Source of the DNA: Rhodanobacteraceae bacterium
GTDB lineage: Bacteria > Acidobacteriota > Terriglobia > Terriglobales > Acidobacteriaceae
Direction of reading: 5' to 3'
DNA length: 43,382 bases
NCBI GenBank assembly: GCA_025350865.1
Contig: JANXWZ010000028.1
Location: forward strand, 1-43,382
Both the position numbers and the translations under genes were made by a program. Of the stretch, positions 25,539-33,462 are shown in pieces (within the stretch, counting starts at the first letter, position 1; each line of letters begins with the position of its first letter). The notes below the pieces were generated by a model. It saw nothing but the letters and a program-made list of their open reading frames with translations. It did no database searches and had not been told where the DNA came from.

Positions 25539-26666
25539 TTGGAAACTGATGTCCTCATTGTGGGCGGTGGACCCGCCGGCCTCGCGGCAGCGATTGCGCT
25601 CCGCCAACGTGGACTGCACACCACCGTTGTAGAGGCTCGCGCACCCGGCATCGACAAGGCCTGCGGCGAAGGCTTGATGCCCGACGCGGTCAAGGCCCTG
25701 GGGTCGCTCGGCGTCGAAGTCACCGCAGCCGATGGCCACCCGTTCCGCGGGATCCGCTTCCTCAATCGCCGCGACCACGTCTCCGCCGCTTTCCCGGACG
25801 GCACCGGCATCGGCGTTCGCCGGCCACGTCTGCACGATCTGCTCCGCAACCGCGCTGAAGCGGAAGGCGTTGCGCTGTATTGGGATAGCCACGTCAAGCT
25901 CCCCGAAGTGGCGGCCGACAAAAAAGACATTCGCCAGACCGCCACGATCAACAGCAGTCCGATCAGCTATCGCTGGCTGGTCGGTGCCGATGGCCACGCC
26001 TCCTCTACCCGCCGCTGGGCGGGGCTCGACAGCTCCCGCAGCGAGAGCCTCCGCTACGGTTTCCGCACCCACTACAACCTGCGTCCGTGGAGCGACTTCG
26101 TCGAAATCTACTGGGGTCCGGGCGGCCAGTACTACGTCACACCCGTAGCCGCCGATTGCATCTGCGTCGTGTACGTCACGCGCGACGCCAAATCCCTGCG
26201 CGACGACCATCTGGCCGATTTTCCCGAGCTTGCCGACCGCCTCAGCGGCGCGACCATCGTCTCGCAGCAGCGCGGAGCCGTCTCGGCAACCAAAAGACTG
26301 CGGCGCGTGGCCAATGCAACCACCGCCCTGATTGGCGATGCCTCCGGCTCAGCCGACTCCATCACCGGCGAAGGCCTCGCCATGACCTTCCGCCAGGCCC
26401 GCGCTCTGGCGGAGTGCCTCGCCGCAGGCAGCCTCGACGGTTACGAACGCGAACACCGCCGCATCGGCCGCCTGCCCCACGCCATGGGCCAGCTCATGCT
26501 CACGATGGACCGTTGGCCGCGCCTCGAAGCCCGCGCCCTGCACGCACTCGCCGCCAGCCCGAACCTCCTCCGTGATCTCGTGTCCGTCCACGTCGGGCAG
26601 AAGAGCCCACTGTATTTCGCCGTCACCCGCGGCCCGCAACTCGGCTGGAATCTGGCCCGCGCATGA
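25539..26666 (+). CDS. FAD-dependent oxidoreductase, geranylgeranyl-reductase/monooxygenase-like
   Basis: The protein (about 375 residues from the TTG at 25539) starts with the FAD Rossmann motif DVLIVGGGPAGLAAAIALRQ. It also has ACGEGLMPDAVKAL, WLVGADGHASSTRRWAGL and IGDASGSADSITGEGLAMTF, the three FAD contacts of the geranylgeranyl reductase/UbiH-like group. The substrate is not evident. There is no ATG at the right place; TTG 25539 has AAGGA 10 nt upstream. The open frame reaches back to 25380, inside the transporter remnant, but those residues do not resemble the family. Repeat A copy 2 follows directly. Confidence 0.8.
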   Translation: METDVLIVGGGPAGLAAAIALRQRGLHTTVVEARAPGIDKACGEGLMPDAVKALGSLGVEVTAADGHPFRGIRFLNRRDHVSAAFPDGTGIGVRRPRLHDLLRNRAEAEGVALYWDSHVKLPEVAADKKDIRQTATINSSPISYRWLVGADGHASSTRRWAGLDSSRSESLRYGFRTHYNLRPWSDFVEIYWGPGGQYYVTPVAADCICVVYVTRDAKSLRDDHLADFPELADRLSGATIVSQQRGAVSATKRLRRVANATTALIGDASGSADSITGEGLAMTFRQARALAECLAAGSLDGYEREHRRIGRLPHAMGQLMLTMDRWPRLEARALHALAASPNLLRDLVSVHVGQKSPLYFAVTRGPQLGWNLARA

Positions 26667-26677
26667 AAAATACTGTT

Positions 26678-26717
26678 GAGGTCATTCTGAGTAACGCGAA
26701 GAATCTCAGTATTTCGC
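26678..26717. repeat. Dispersed repeat A, copy 2
   Basis: GAGGTCATTCTGAGTAACGC followed by GAAGAATCTCAGTATTTCGC differs from copy 1 (13748-13787) at only four positions. It lies between the oxidoreductase and yceI-like genes, without a repeat B next to it. Confidence 0.85.
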
Positions 26718-26754
26718 TCTCGCTCGCCGCACCAAAACGCCATCGGAGAACCCC

Positions 26755-27342
26755 TTGAAATCCATTCAACGCGCCGTCAAATTCCTCTGTGTGGCAGCGT
26801 GTCTAGGCGTCGGCACCGCCATTGCGCAAGCCCCACCACCGCAGGTCAACTTCACGCTCGATCCCGCCGCGACTGTGATCCACTGGTCTCTGGTCTCGAC
26901 GATCCACACCACCCACGGCACCTTCAAGCTGTCCGGCGGCACCTTCCAGCTCGACACCGCCACCGGCAACGCCTCCGGTCTCATCACTGTCGCTGCCACC
27001 AGCGGCGACAGCCAAAGCAAAGCCCGCGACTCGCGCATGCACAAGGAAGTCATCGAGAGCGCGAAATTCCCGACGATCACCTTCCGTCCCTCGCACGTTG
27101 AGGGTAAGTTCGAACCCGCCGCCACCCGCACCTTCAAGGTCGATGGAATCCTGAACGTCCACGGTCAGGACCACCCCATGCAACTTACGGTCGAAGTCCA
27201 TCCGCAGGGCGCGGGCATCGCCATGACCACCAAATTTGCCATCCCCTACGTCAAGTGGGGCATGAAAGACCCCAGCGTCTTCGCCTTCCGCACCGACAAG
27301 GACGTCAACCTGGAAATCGACAGCATAGCCACAGTCAAGTAG
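26755..27342 (+). CDS. Secreted YceI-family lipid-binding protein
   Basis: This 195-residue protein has a signal peptide cut near AIAQA (residue 25) and one YceI domain: a lipocalin-like barrel opening VNFTLDPAATVIHWSLVSTI, with SRMHKEVIESAKFPTITFRP and ending DPSVFAFRTDKDVNLEID. The family binds polyprenoid or fatty-acyl ligands in the periplasm; the actual role is uncertain. The start is TTG 26755 with GGAG 6 nt upstream; no ATG fits. It converges on the phosphatase gene with a 5-nt gap. Confidence 0.9.
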   Translation: MKSIQRAVKFLCVAACLGVGTAIAQAPPPQVNFTLDPAATVIHWSLVSTIHTTHGTFKLSGGTFQLDTATGNASGLITVAATSGDSQSKARDSRMHKEVIESAKFPTITFRPSHVEGKFEPAATRTFKVDGILNVHGQDHPMQLTVEVHPQGAGIAMTTKFAIPYVKWGMKDPSVFAFRTDKDVNLEIDSIATVK

Positions 27343-27347
27343 CCTCG

Positions 27348-28118
27348 CTACAACTCCAGCCTCACAAGTGAGAAGTCATCCTCAAACTCCGCCCGCTGCT
27401 GCCACGCCTGCGCCGCCCCGACGATCCGATCCAGCGCGTCCAGACTCGTGGCAGATTCAGCCAGCACCACGCAGAAGTCCGCCACCGTCATCATCTCGCC
27501 GGCCGGGTTGAGTACCTCGTAGCAGCCATCCGAAAACACAAACAGCTTCGACCCCGGCGCGATCGGCGTCGTGCAGTCTTTGTATGTCGCAAACGGAAAC
27601 GCCCCGATCATCATGCCGCTTGAACCAAGCTGCGTGGCCGAGCCATCCGGCGCGATCGCAATCGCCGGCGAATGTCCGCCCGACGCATGCACCATCAGGC
27701 GCGTCTCCGTGTCGAACACGCCATAGAACATCGTGAAGTACTTCCCGTTCTGCTGCTCCATCGGGTACGTCCGGTTCAGCCCCGCCAGCACCTGCGACGG
27801 CACCGAAAAATCCGTTCCCGGCAGGGTGCGGTTGCGCAGCGTGTTGATCGCCAACACCGACAGCAAAGCCGACCCCACGCCATGCCCGCACACATCCAGC
27901 AGATAAATCGCAAGCTGAGTCGCCGATAGCCGGTGGTACCCAAACGAGTCCCCGCCCAGCGAGGACGACGTGATGAATCGCCAATCCGCCGGCACCAGAC
28001 TCCCCTCCGGCATCGGCTCCGGCAGCTGCGACCGCACATAGTTGGCCGCGTCGGTAAGCTCCTGGGCGAGCAACTCCTGCTGCGCTTTCAAGGCCGCAAT
28101 CGCCTCATCTCGCTCCAA
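27348..28118 (-). CDS. SpoIIE/PP2C-type serine phosphatase domain (severed from its receiver)
   Basis: The 256-residue frame opens with a coiled-coil-like linker (ERDEAIAALKAQQELLAQEL), then a complete SpoIIE domain. It has SSSLGGDSFGYHRL and YLLDVCGHGVGSALLSVLAI (metal-binding Asp residues), then MFYGVFDTETRLMVHASGGH and LFVFSDGCYEVLN. Such phosphatases dephosphorylate STAS antagonists. It is in the same frame as the receiver gene upstream, separated by a single TAG at 28130-28128. The only start here is a TTG without a convincing ribosome-binding site, so the gene probably began as the second half of one protein. Whether it is still translated is unclear. Confidence 0.8.
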   Translation of the reverse strand: MERDEAIAALKAQQELLAQELTDAANYVRSQLPEPMPEGSLVPADWRFITSSSLGGDSFGYHRLSATQLAIYLLDVCGHGVGSALLSVLAINTLRNRTLPGTDFSVPSQVLAGLNRTYPMEQQNGKYFTMFYGVFDTETRLMVHASGGHSPAIAIAPDGSATQLGSSGMMIGAFPFATYKDCTTPIAPGSKLFVFSDGCYEVLNPAGEMMTVADFCVVLAESATSLDALDRIVGAAQAWQQRAEFEDDFSLVRLEL

Positions 28119-28127
28119 CCGGCTAAT

Positions 28128-28547
28128 CTACGCCGCCGAGTGATACCTGATCCGCGCCACCACCTCCAGCTTGTCCGGCAGCTTCACCAGGTAGTCGTTC
28201 GCACCCGCGCCAAACGCCTCGGCCTTGGTGGTCGGCTCCTCCTTGGACGACAAGACAATCAGCGGCACCGCCGCCGTAGCCGCATTGGCCCGGAACGCCC
28301 GCACCATCTCGATCCCGTCCACCCCCGGCATAATGAGGTCCTGCAATAGGACCGTCGGCCGAAACGCCTCAGCCTCCGCCAACGCGAGATTCGGATCGGC
28401 GCAGAAGCGATATTCCAGGTCGGGGATATCGACCAGCATACGGCGAATCGTCTCGCCGACAATCCGCTGGTCATCCACCAGCAAAACCTTGATGTGGTGT
28501 TGCGTCAGGGCAATGGGAGCGGCAGGCGTCGTACTCATCCAATCCAA
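28128..28547 (-). CDS. Response regulator receiver domain (ends at in-frame amber codon)
   Basis: This 139-residue protein contains a full CheY-like receiver: VLLVDDQRIVGETIRRMLVD with the acidic pair, VLLQDLIMPGVDGIEMVRAF, SSKEEPTTKAEAF, and GANDYLVKLPDKLEVVARIR with the conserved Lys. The usual phosphorylated Asp is the D of LQDLIMPG. It ends RYHSAA at TAG 28130-28128, but the frame continues directly into ISRLERDEAIAAL and the SpoIIE domain. Relatives read through this point with a Tyr (HSRAY), so the stop most likely arose by a single change from TAC or TAT. Confidence 0.85.
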   Translation of the reverse strand: MDWMSTTPAAPIALTQHHIKVLLVDDQRIVGETIRRMLVDIPDLEYRFCADPNLALAEAEAFRPTVLLQDLIMPGVDGIEMVRAFRANAATAAVPLIVLSSKEEPTTKAEAFGAGANDYLVKLPDKLEVVARIRYHSAA

Positions 28548-28579
28548 GCTCAGCGGCCAGTCTGGTTATGGCCACGAGA

Positions 28580-29104
28580 TTACCCGTGCCGCAACAGGAC
28601 CGTTGTGCTTAGGCGTACCCGTTCAACCCGCCATCCCAGCCCACCCACAAATCCGGCTTCAGCCGCTGGGGTACGCTTTCTTCTAAACCTCCCGATAAGC
28701 CGACGAGTAAGAGTAAAGCTCCGCAGATTCACCATCCGTCCATTTACAGGATTCTGATGGATGTACTCACGTCTCACCAGAAAGTCCTCCCGATCACGAA
28801 TTCGATGATCCGTAAACCCACGCTGCCACACCGGAGACTTCGATCCGACACGATGCGAGAACCCACCCTTGATCAGACCCACGGCCCGCTCAAGGGTGAT
28901 CTGCTGCGGCGTCAGCAACAACTGAACGTGATCCGGCATGACGACAAAAGCATGCAGCTTGTAAAAGCCTTCAGCACGATAGTGCTGAAGCGTTTTCAGG
29001 AACAATTCGCAATTCGCCGAGACTTGAAATAAGCGGCGGCGATTGTAAGTCGCGCTGGTCACGAAGAATGTTCCCGCCTTATCGGACCTAGCCGGAATCG
29101 CCAT
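28580..29104 (-). CDS. REP-associated tyrosine transposase (RAYT, IS200-like)
   Basis: This is a 174-residue single-domain transposase of the TnpA_REP/Y1 group. It has TFFVTSATYNRRRLFQ at the start, HAFVVMPDHVQLLLTP in the HUH position and YIHQNPVNGRMV, where the Tyr is the likely nucleophile. The HUH pair reads H-V-Q instead of the common H-x-H. Palindromic GCGGCTGAAGCCGC-type REPs flank the gene in inverted orientation: one inside its 3' end (28653-28679) and one 9 nt before its start (29113-29139). RAYTs are thought to mobilise such REPs. Confidence 0.88.
   Translation of the reverse strand: MAIPARSDKAGTFFVTSATYNRRRLFQVSANCELFLKTLQHYRAEGFYKLHAFVVMPDHVQLLLTPQQITLERAVGLIKGGFSHRVGSKSPVWQRGFTDHRIRDREDFLVRREYIHQNPVNGRMVNLRSFTLTRRLIGRFRRKRTPAAEAGFVGGLGWRVERVRLSTTVLLRHG
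28653..28679. repeat. REP flanking RAYT, 3' side
   Basis: CGGCTTCAGCCG with the tail CTGGGGTACGCTTT is the inverted counterpart of the copy at 29113-29139. It overlaps the 3' coding end of the RAYT gene (residues TPAAEAGF). Confidence 0.8.
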
Positions 29105-29112
29105 AGAACCAC

Positions 29113-29139
29113 AAGCGTACCTCAGCGGCTGAAGCCGCG
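29113..29139. repeat. REP flanking RAYT, 5' side
   Basis: AAGCGTACCTCA leads into the perfect palindrome GCGGCTGAAGCCGC (29125-29138). Apart from one base in the leading segment and the last stem bases, it matches the reverse complement of the 28653-28679 copy. Confidence 0.82.
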
Positions 29140-29159
29140 ATCGATTGCCACAATCTATG

Positions 29160-29175
29160 CACGGCTGAAGCCGTG
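29160..29175. repeat. Third REP-type palindrome
   Basis: CACGGCTGAAGCCGTG is a perfect 7-bp stem with a GA loop. It shares the CGGCTGAAGCCG core with the two RAYT-flanking copies but not their tails. Confidence 0.8.
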
Positions 29176-29246
29176 GCCTTAACAGAACAAATCTCCGACC
29201 GCACGGTTATAGTTGTCTCTGCCAACAAATCAACCCCGGAGCGCCC

Positions 29247-31760
29247 ATGGCCCGTCTCTCTCGACGCAGATTTCTAGTCAACGCTTCCACAGTCGCTGGT
29301 GCCGCCACGCTCGACAAGCGCCTCGCCTTCTCCCAGCCACCCCCCGCGAAAGACCTCCTGCTTTGGTACGGGCAACCCGCCGCCCGCTGGGTCGACGCGC
29401 TGCCCGTCGGCAACGGGCGACTCGGCGCAATGATCCACGGCGGCGGAGCGAAGATCGCACCCGATCCGAAGACCGCAAAGGGCGACGACCCGCTCGACAT
29501 GGACCCCGCCAAGGAAACCCTCGTCTTGAACGAGGACACCCTCTGGTCCGGCCTCCCGGTCGACAGCAACAACCCGAATGCCAAAGCCGTCCTGCCAGAA
29601 ATCCGCAAAGCCGTCCTCGAGCAGAAGGACTACCACCTCGCCGACCGCCTCTGCGCCAAGATGCAGGGCCTGTTCGCCGAGGCCTACCAGGTCATCGGCA
29701 GCCTGCATGTCGACTGCGAACACTCCGGCGACGCCACCAACTACCGACGCGAGCTTGATCTGGCCACTGCCGTCGCGTCCGTCCGCTACCAGGCCGCAGG
29801 CGTCACATTCGAGCGCGAACTCTTCGCCTCCGCGCCCGACCAGGCCATCGTCCTGCGCGTCACCGCCAGCAAACCCGGCGCACTCAATGCCAACATCTGG
29901 ATGGACGGCGCGTTGGTCAAGTCGGTCGAAGCCGTCGGCAACAACCGCCTTCTGCTCACCGGCAAAGCCGCCAGGCACATCGCCGGGGCCGGCCACCCCG
30001 GCAGCGATAAACCGCTCGTCTTCTCCGATACCCCGGGCGAGGGCATGTACTACGCCGCCATGGTCGACGCGAAATCCCAGGGCGGATCAGTCGCCGCCGA
30101 AGGCAACAAACTCGCCGTCAAAGGCGCGACCAGTCTCACACTCCTGATCACCGCCGCCACCGGTTACAAGGGCTTCGACAAGATACCCGACACCCCGCAA
30201 ACCGCGATCAACGACCGCGCCAAACAGTATCTCGACCCCGCCGCCAAACTCAGTTACACCACTCTCCGCCAGCGCCACATCGCAGACTATATACAATTTT
30301 TCAACCGCACCAGCCTGAACCTCGGTCAGCCTTCAACCCTCCCCACCGACGAGCGCCTCGCCAAATTCGCCGCCACCCCCGACCCCTCACTGCTCGCCCT
30401 CTACTTCCACTACGGCCGCTATCTCCTCATCTCCAGCTCTCGACCAGGCTCCCAACCCGCCAACCTGCAGGGCCTCTGGAACTACCAGGTCCAGCCCCCT
30501 TGGAGCAGCAACTGGACCGCCAACATAAACGTCCAGATGAACTATTGGCCATCTGAAACCTGTAATCTCAGCGACTGCACTCAGCCCCTGCTCCAGTTCG
30601 TCGATGACCTCAGCCACACCGGCAAGGTCGCCGCCACCGAAACCTACGGACTCCCCGGCTGGTGCTCCCACCACAACATCGACATCTGGCGAGCCGCGAA
30701 CCCCGTTGGCATGGGCGTCGGATCGCCCACATGGGCTAACTGGAACATGAGCGGCGCCTGGCTCTGCCAACACCTTTATGAGCACTACCGCTTCTCCGGC
30801 GACAAAGAATTCCTCCGCACCAAGGCCTACCCGCTGATGAAAGGAGCCGCCGAATTCGTGCTCGCGTGGCTCATTGACGATGGCCAAGGCCGCCTCACCA
30901 CCTGCCCGTCGGAATCCACCGAAAACGACTTCATGGCGCCCGACGGCAAGAAAGCCTACACCAGCGCCGGCTGCACCATGGACATGGCTCTCGCCCGCGA
31001 ACTCTTCACCAACACCATCGACACCGCCAAGCTGTTCAGCGTCGACTCCGACTTCGCCGCGAAGCTCGACGCCGCCCGCGCCAAACTCATCCCCTACCAG
31101 ATCGGCAAACACGGCCAGCTACAGGAGTGGTCCATCGACTTCGACGAGAGCACCCCCGGCCAGCGCCACATGTCGCACATGTATCCCCTCTACCCCGGCG
31201 GCGAAATCACCCCACGCGGAACCCCAGAACTCGCCAAGGCCGCACGCGTCTCGCTCGAACGCCGCCTGGCCGCAGGCGGAGCCTACACCGGCTGGAGCCG
31301 TGCGTGGGCCATCGGTTTCTGGGCCCGCCTCGCCGACGGCGACAAGGCATGGGAATCGCTCTCCATGCTGATGCAGCACAGCACTAACCTGAACCTCTTC
31401 GACACCCACCCGGCTGGTAAATCCGCCATCTTCCAGATCGACGGAAACTTCGGGGCCACCGCCGCCATCGCCGAACTGCTGCTCCAAAGCCACACCGGCA
31501 CGATCGACCTTCTACCCGCGCTCCCCAAGGCCTGGCCGAACGGCGACATCAAAGGGCTACGCGCCCGAGGGGCCATCGAAGTCGACCTACGCTGGTCGAA
31601 CGGCAAGGCAGTCGCCGCGACCCTGAAGCCAGACATCGCAGGCACCTACCAGCTCCGCCCACCAACCGGCCAGAAGATCGCCAATCATAACGCCAACCCC
31701 GACGGAACAATCACCCTAACCCTCGAAGCCAATCGCCCCTACCGGCTCACCTTCGCCTGA
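29247..31760 (+). CDS. Secreted GH95 alpha-L-fucosidase/galactosidase-like glycosidase
   Basis: This 837-residue protein has a Tat-type signal (SRRRFL at residues 5-10, then a mild hydrophobic stretch to about 30). The N-terminal beta-sandwich starts [20 protein letters not shown] and [12 protein letters not shown], typical of GH95. The (alpha/alpha)6 catalytic domain holds [37 protein letters not shown] and [15 protein letters not shown], with [20 protein letters not shown] and [20 protein letters not shown]. The family inverts alpha-1,2-fucosyl or alpha-galactosyl linkages. Length and domain order are complete. It is a single gene facing the serine hydrolase. Confidence 0.93.
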   Translation: MARLSRRRFLVNASTVAGAATLDKRLAFSQPPPAKDLLLWYGQPAARWVDALPVGNGRLGAMIHGGGAKIAPDPKTAKGDDPLDMDPAKETLVLNEDTLWSGLPVDSNNPNAKAVLPEIRKAVLEQKDYHLADRLCAKMQGLFAEAYQVIGSLHVDCEHSGDATNYRRELDLATAVASVRYQAAGVTFERELFASAPDQAIVLRVTASKPGALNANIWMDGALVKSVEAVGNNRLLLTGKAARHIAGAGHPGSDKPLVFSDTPGEGMYYAAMVDAKSQGGSVAAEGNKLAVKGATSLTLLITAATGYKGFDKIPDTPQTAINDRAKQYLDPAAKLSYTTLRQRHIADYIQFFNRTSLNLGQPSTLPTDERLAKFAATPDPSLLALYFHYGRYLLISSSRPGSQPANLQGLWNYQVQPPWSSNWTANINVQMNYWPSETCNLSDCTQPLLQFVDDLSHTGKVAATETYGLPGWCSHHNIDIWRAANPVGMGVGSPTWANWNMSGAWLCQHLYEHYRFSGDKEFLRTKAYPLMKGAAEFVLAWLIDDGQGRLTTCPSESTENDFMAPDGKKAYTSAGCTMDMALARELFTNTIDTAKLFSVDSDFAAKLDAARAKLIPYQIGKHGQLQEWSIDFDESTPGQRHMSHMYPLYPGGEITPRGTPELAKAARVSLERRLAAGGAYTGWSRAWAIGFWARLADGDKAWESLSMLMQHSTNLNLFDTHPAGKSAIFQIDGNFGATAAIAELLLQSHTGTIDLLPALPKAWPNGDIKGLRARGAIEVDLRWSNGKAVAATLKPDIAGTYQLRPPTGQKIANHNANPDGTITLTLEANRPYRLTFA

Positions 31761-31781
31761 TCCCCTCGAGTCCCGGAAGGT

Positions 31782-31797
31782 CACGCGTTCACGCGTG
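31782..31797. terminator. Small hairpin between convergent genes
   Basis: CACGCG-TTCA-CGCGTG lies 22 nt after the GH95 stop and 61 nt after the stop of the convergent hydrolase. There is no U-run. It may serve as a weak two-way terminator. Confidence 0.35.
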
Positions 31798-31857
31798 CCA
31801 CCAACCTTCGCGGTCGATCCCCATCCTGAGCGACGAAGACACTACGTTCTCCGTTCC

Positions 31858-33303
31858 TCACCGCCCCAACGGCATCTGCATCAAGCTCGGATTGCTGAAG
31901 TGGACGAAGCTCACCACCTTCCCCGCCGCATCCCGCACGAACTTGATCTCCTCGGCTTCGGTCCCATCCTTCCGCATCACCCGAAACACATCGCCGCCCT
32001 TCGGCTTTAGAAACGACATCGCCGCAGCCGGATCGTTGGTCGGAAGCCCGAAGCTTACCAGCCCTCCTGCCCACGGCAGCACCGCCGTCTCCGAGTTCCA
32101 CGGCTGGCCGGAGTACCGCCCTGCGTACTCCTCCAGCTTGACGCCCGTTGCCGGAGCCGCGCCCTTGAAGCTGTAGCCCTTGCGCTTGTCCAGAATCCCG
32201 AACACCGCAGCCGCAAACGCCCCAGTCGTCTCCGAGCTGGAATCCATCACGATCACCGCGGTCTGGTCATCCGGCCGCATCGACAGCGTCGTCTGGTAGC
32301 CGGGGCAATCGCCGCCATGCCCAACATAGATGTGGTCGTCGCGATGCGAGACCGTGAAGCCCAGCCCCCAGCTTGTTTGCCAGCCGGGATCCATAAACTG
32401 AACACGCTGCATCTCGCGCAGCGTCGAAGCCTTCAACAGCTCCTGCTTGCCCGTCTTCAGCAGCCGGAACTGCCATGAAGCAAACTTGCCCAGGTCCTCC
32501 ACCGTCGACGTATACCCCGCCGCAGGAGTGATCCCACGCGCATTGAACGACTTCAGCATCGCCCGGCTGCCATCGCGTTCGAGTGCGCCGTACCCCACTG
32601 CAAGCTGCTTTCCATAGAGATCCATCGGCATAAACGTGCGCGTGTTGCTCAACCCCAGCGGTGTCAGCACATGAGCCTTCGCATACTCCGCATACGGCTG
32701 GCCGCTGACTGCTTCCACTGTCTCGCCCACCAGAGTCAGCCCAAGATTGCTGTACTGAAAGTACGTCTCGGCCGGGAACAGGGCGGCCTGCTTGGTGATC
32801 GTCTCCTTGATCTGCTCATGCGTCGGAAACGGATAGTCCGGCCCGCTCCAGTACGGAAACTCCGACTCGCGCGGAAGCCCCGCCGAATGAGTCAACATGC
32901 CCCGCAACGTGATCGGCCCGCTGCCTTCGGCTGGTTGCAGCGTTGCCCACGGAAGGTAAGTCGTCACCGGCGCATCCAGCGAGACCTTACCCATCTCCCA
33001 CTGCTGCATCAGCGATACCGACGTAAACAGCTTCGAGATCGAGCAGATCGAATAAATCGTCTGCGGCCCCGCCGGAACGGTATGCGCGGCATCGATGGTC
33101 CCATAGCCCTTTGCCCAAACCATCTCCTGCCCCACCACCACGCCCGCCGAGATCGACGGAATATGCCGATACACCTGGACGCTATCCAGCCACACATCGG
33201 CCACGCGCAGAGCCTCAGCGCGATCAGCGGCCTCCTTCGGAGCTTGAGCATAAGCAAACGTGCAGACAGACACGCAAACGATAGCAAGCAGGAGACGGCG
33301 CAT
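31858..33303 (-). CDS. Secreted serine beta-lactamase-like hydrolase (class C/EstB family)
   Basis: From ATG 33303 (MRRLLLAIVCVSVCTFAYAQ, a signal peptide) the protein has 481 residues. The beta-lactamase domain has the catalytic S88-I-S-K91 motif, a Y-S-N motif in YFQYSNLGLTLVG and the third-box equivalent GHGGD. A C-terminal beta-rich domain of about 100 residues follows. The fold covers D-alanyl-D-alanine peptidases, esterases and AmpC-like lactamases; the substrate is unknown. The open frame continues 180 nt upstream into the patatin promoter region, but that part lacks protein-like character. Confidence 0.88.
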   Translation of the reverse strand: MRRLLLAIVCVSVCTFAYAQAPKEAADRAEALRVADVWLDSVQVYRHIPSISAGVVVGQEMVWAKGYGTIDAAHTVPAGPQTIYSICSISKLFTSVSLMQQWEMGKVSLDAPVTTYLPWATLQPAEGSGPITLRGMLTHSAGLPRESEFPYWSGPDYPFPTHEQIKETITKQAALFPAETYFQYSNLGLTLVGETVEAVSGQPYAEYAKAHVLTPLGLSNTRTFMPMDLYGKQLAVGYGALERDGSRAMLKSFNARGITPAAGYTSTVEDLGKFASWQFRLLKTGKQELLKASTLREMQRVQFMDPGWQTSWGLGFTVSHRDDHIYVGHGGDCPGYQTTLSMRPDDQTAVIVMDSSSETTGAFAAAVFGILDKRKGYSFKGAAPATGVKLEEYAGRYSGQPWNSETAVLPWAGGLVSFGLPTNDPAAAMSFLKPKGGDVFRVMRKDGTEAEEIKFVRDAAGKVVSFVHFSNPSLMQMPLGR

Positions 33304-33384
33304 AGGTTTTGACCTCAGTCTTCGCAGTCTAACCGACGGCATCACGGCGCGCCTTGCATTTGTTGCTGCAATCCATTGTCTGGA

Positions 33385-33393
33385 TGCTACAGT
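33385..33393 (+). promoter_or_regulatory. Candidate extended -10 before the patatin gene
   Basis: TGCTACAGT fits the extended -10 pattern, with TTGCTG 19 nt upstream of its hexamer as a poor -35. It would give a leader of about 60 nt for the gene at 33463. Confidence 0.3.
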
Positions 33394-33462
33394 GTGGTGG
33401 TTCCCACATTTCCGCAAATCCGGGCCCAAGCTATTCCGAGTCTCAACCAGCGAGGCATCCCG

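Noticed and set aside
33337..33402. Cys-Cys-Cys codons (TGT TGC TGC) upstream of the patatin gene on the plus strand
   Set aside because: No start codon precedes them in frame after the stop at 33310, and the patatin start has its own ribosome-binding site further on, so a leader peptide is not supported.
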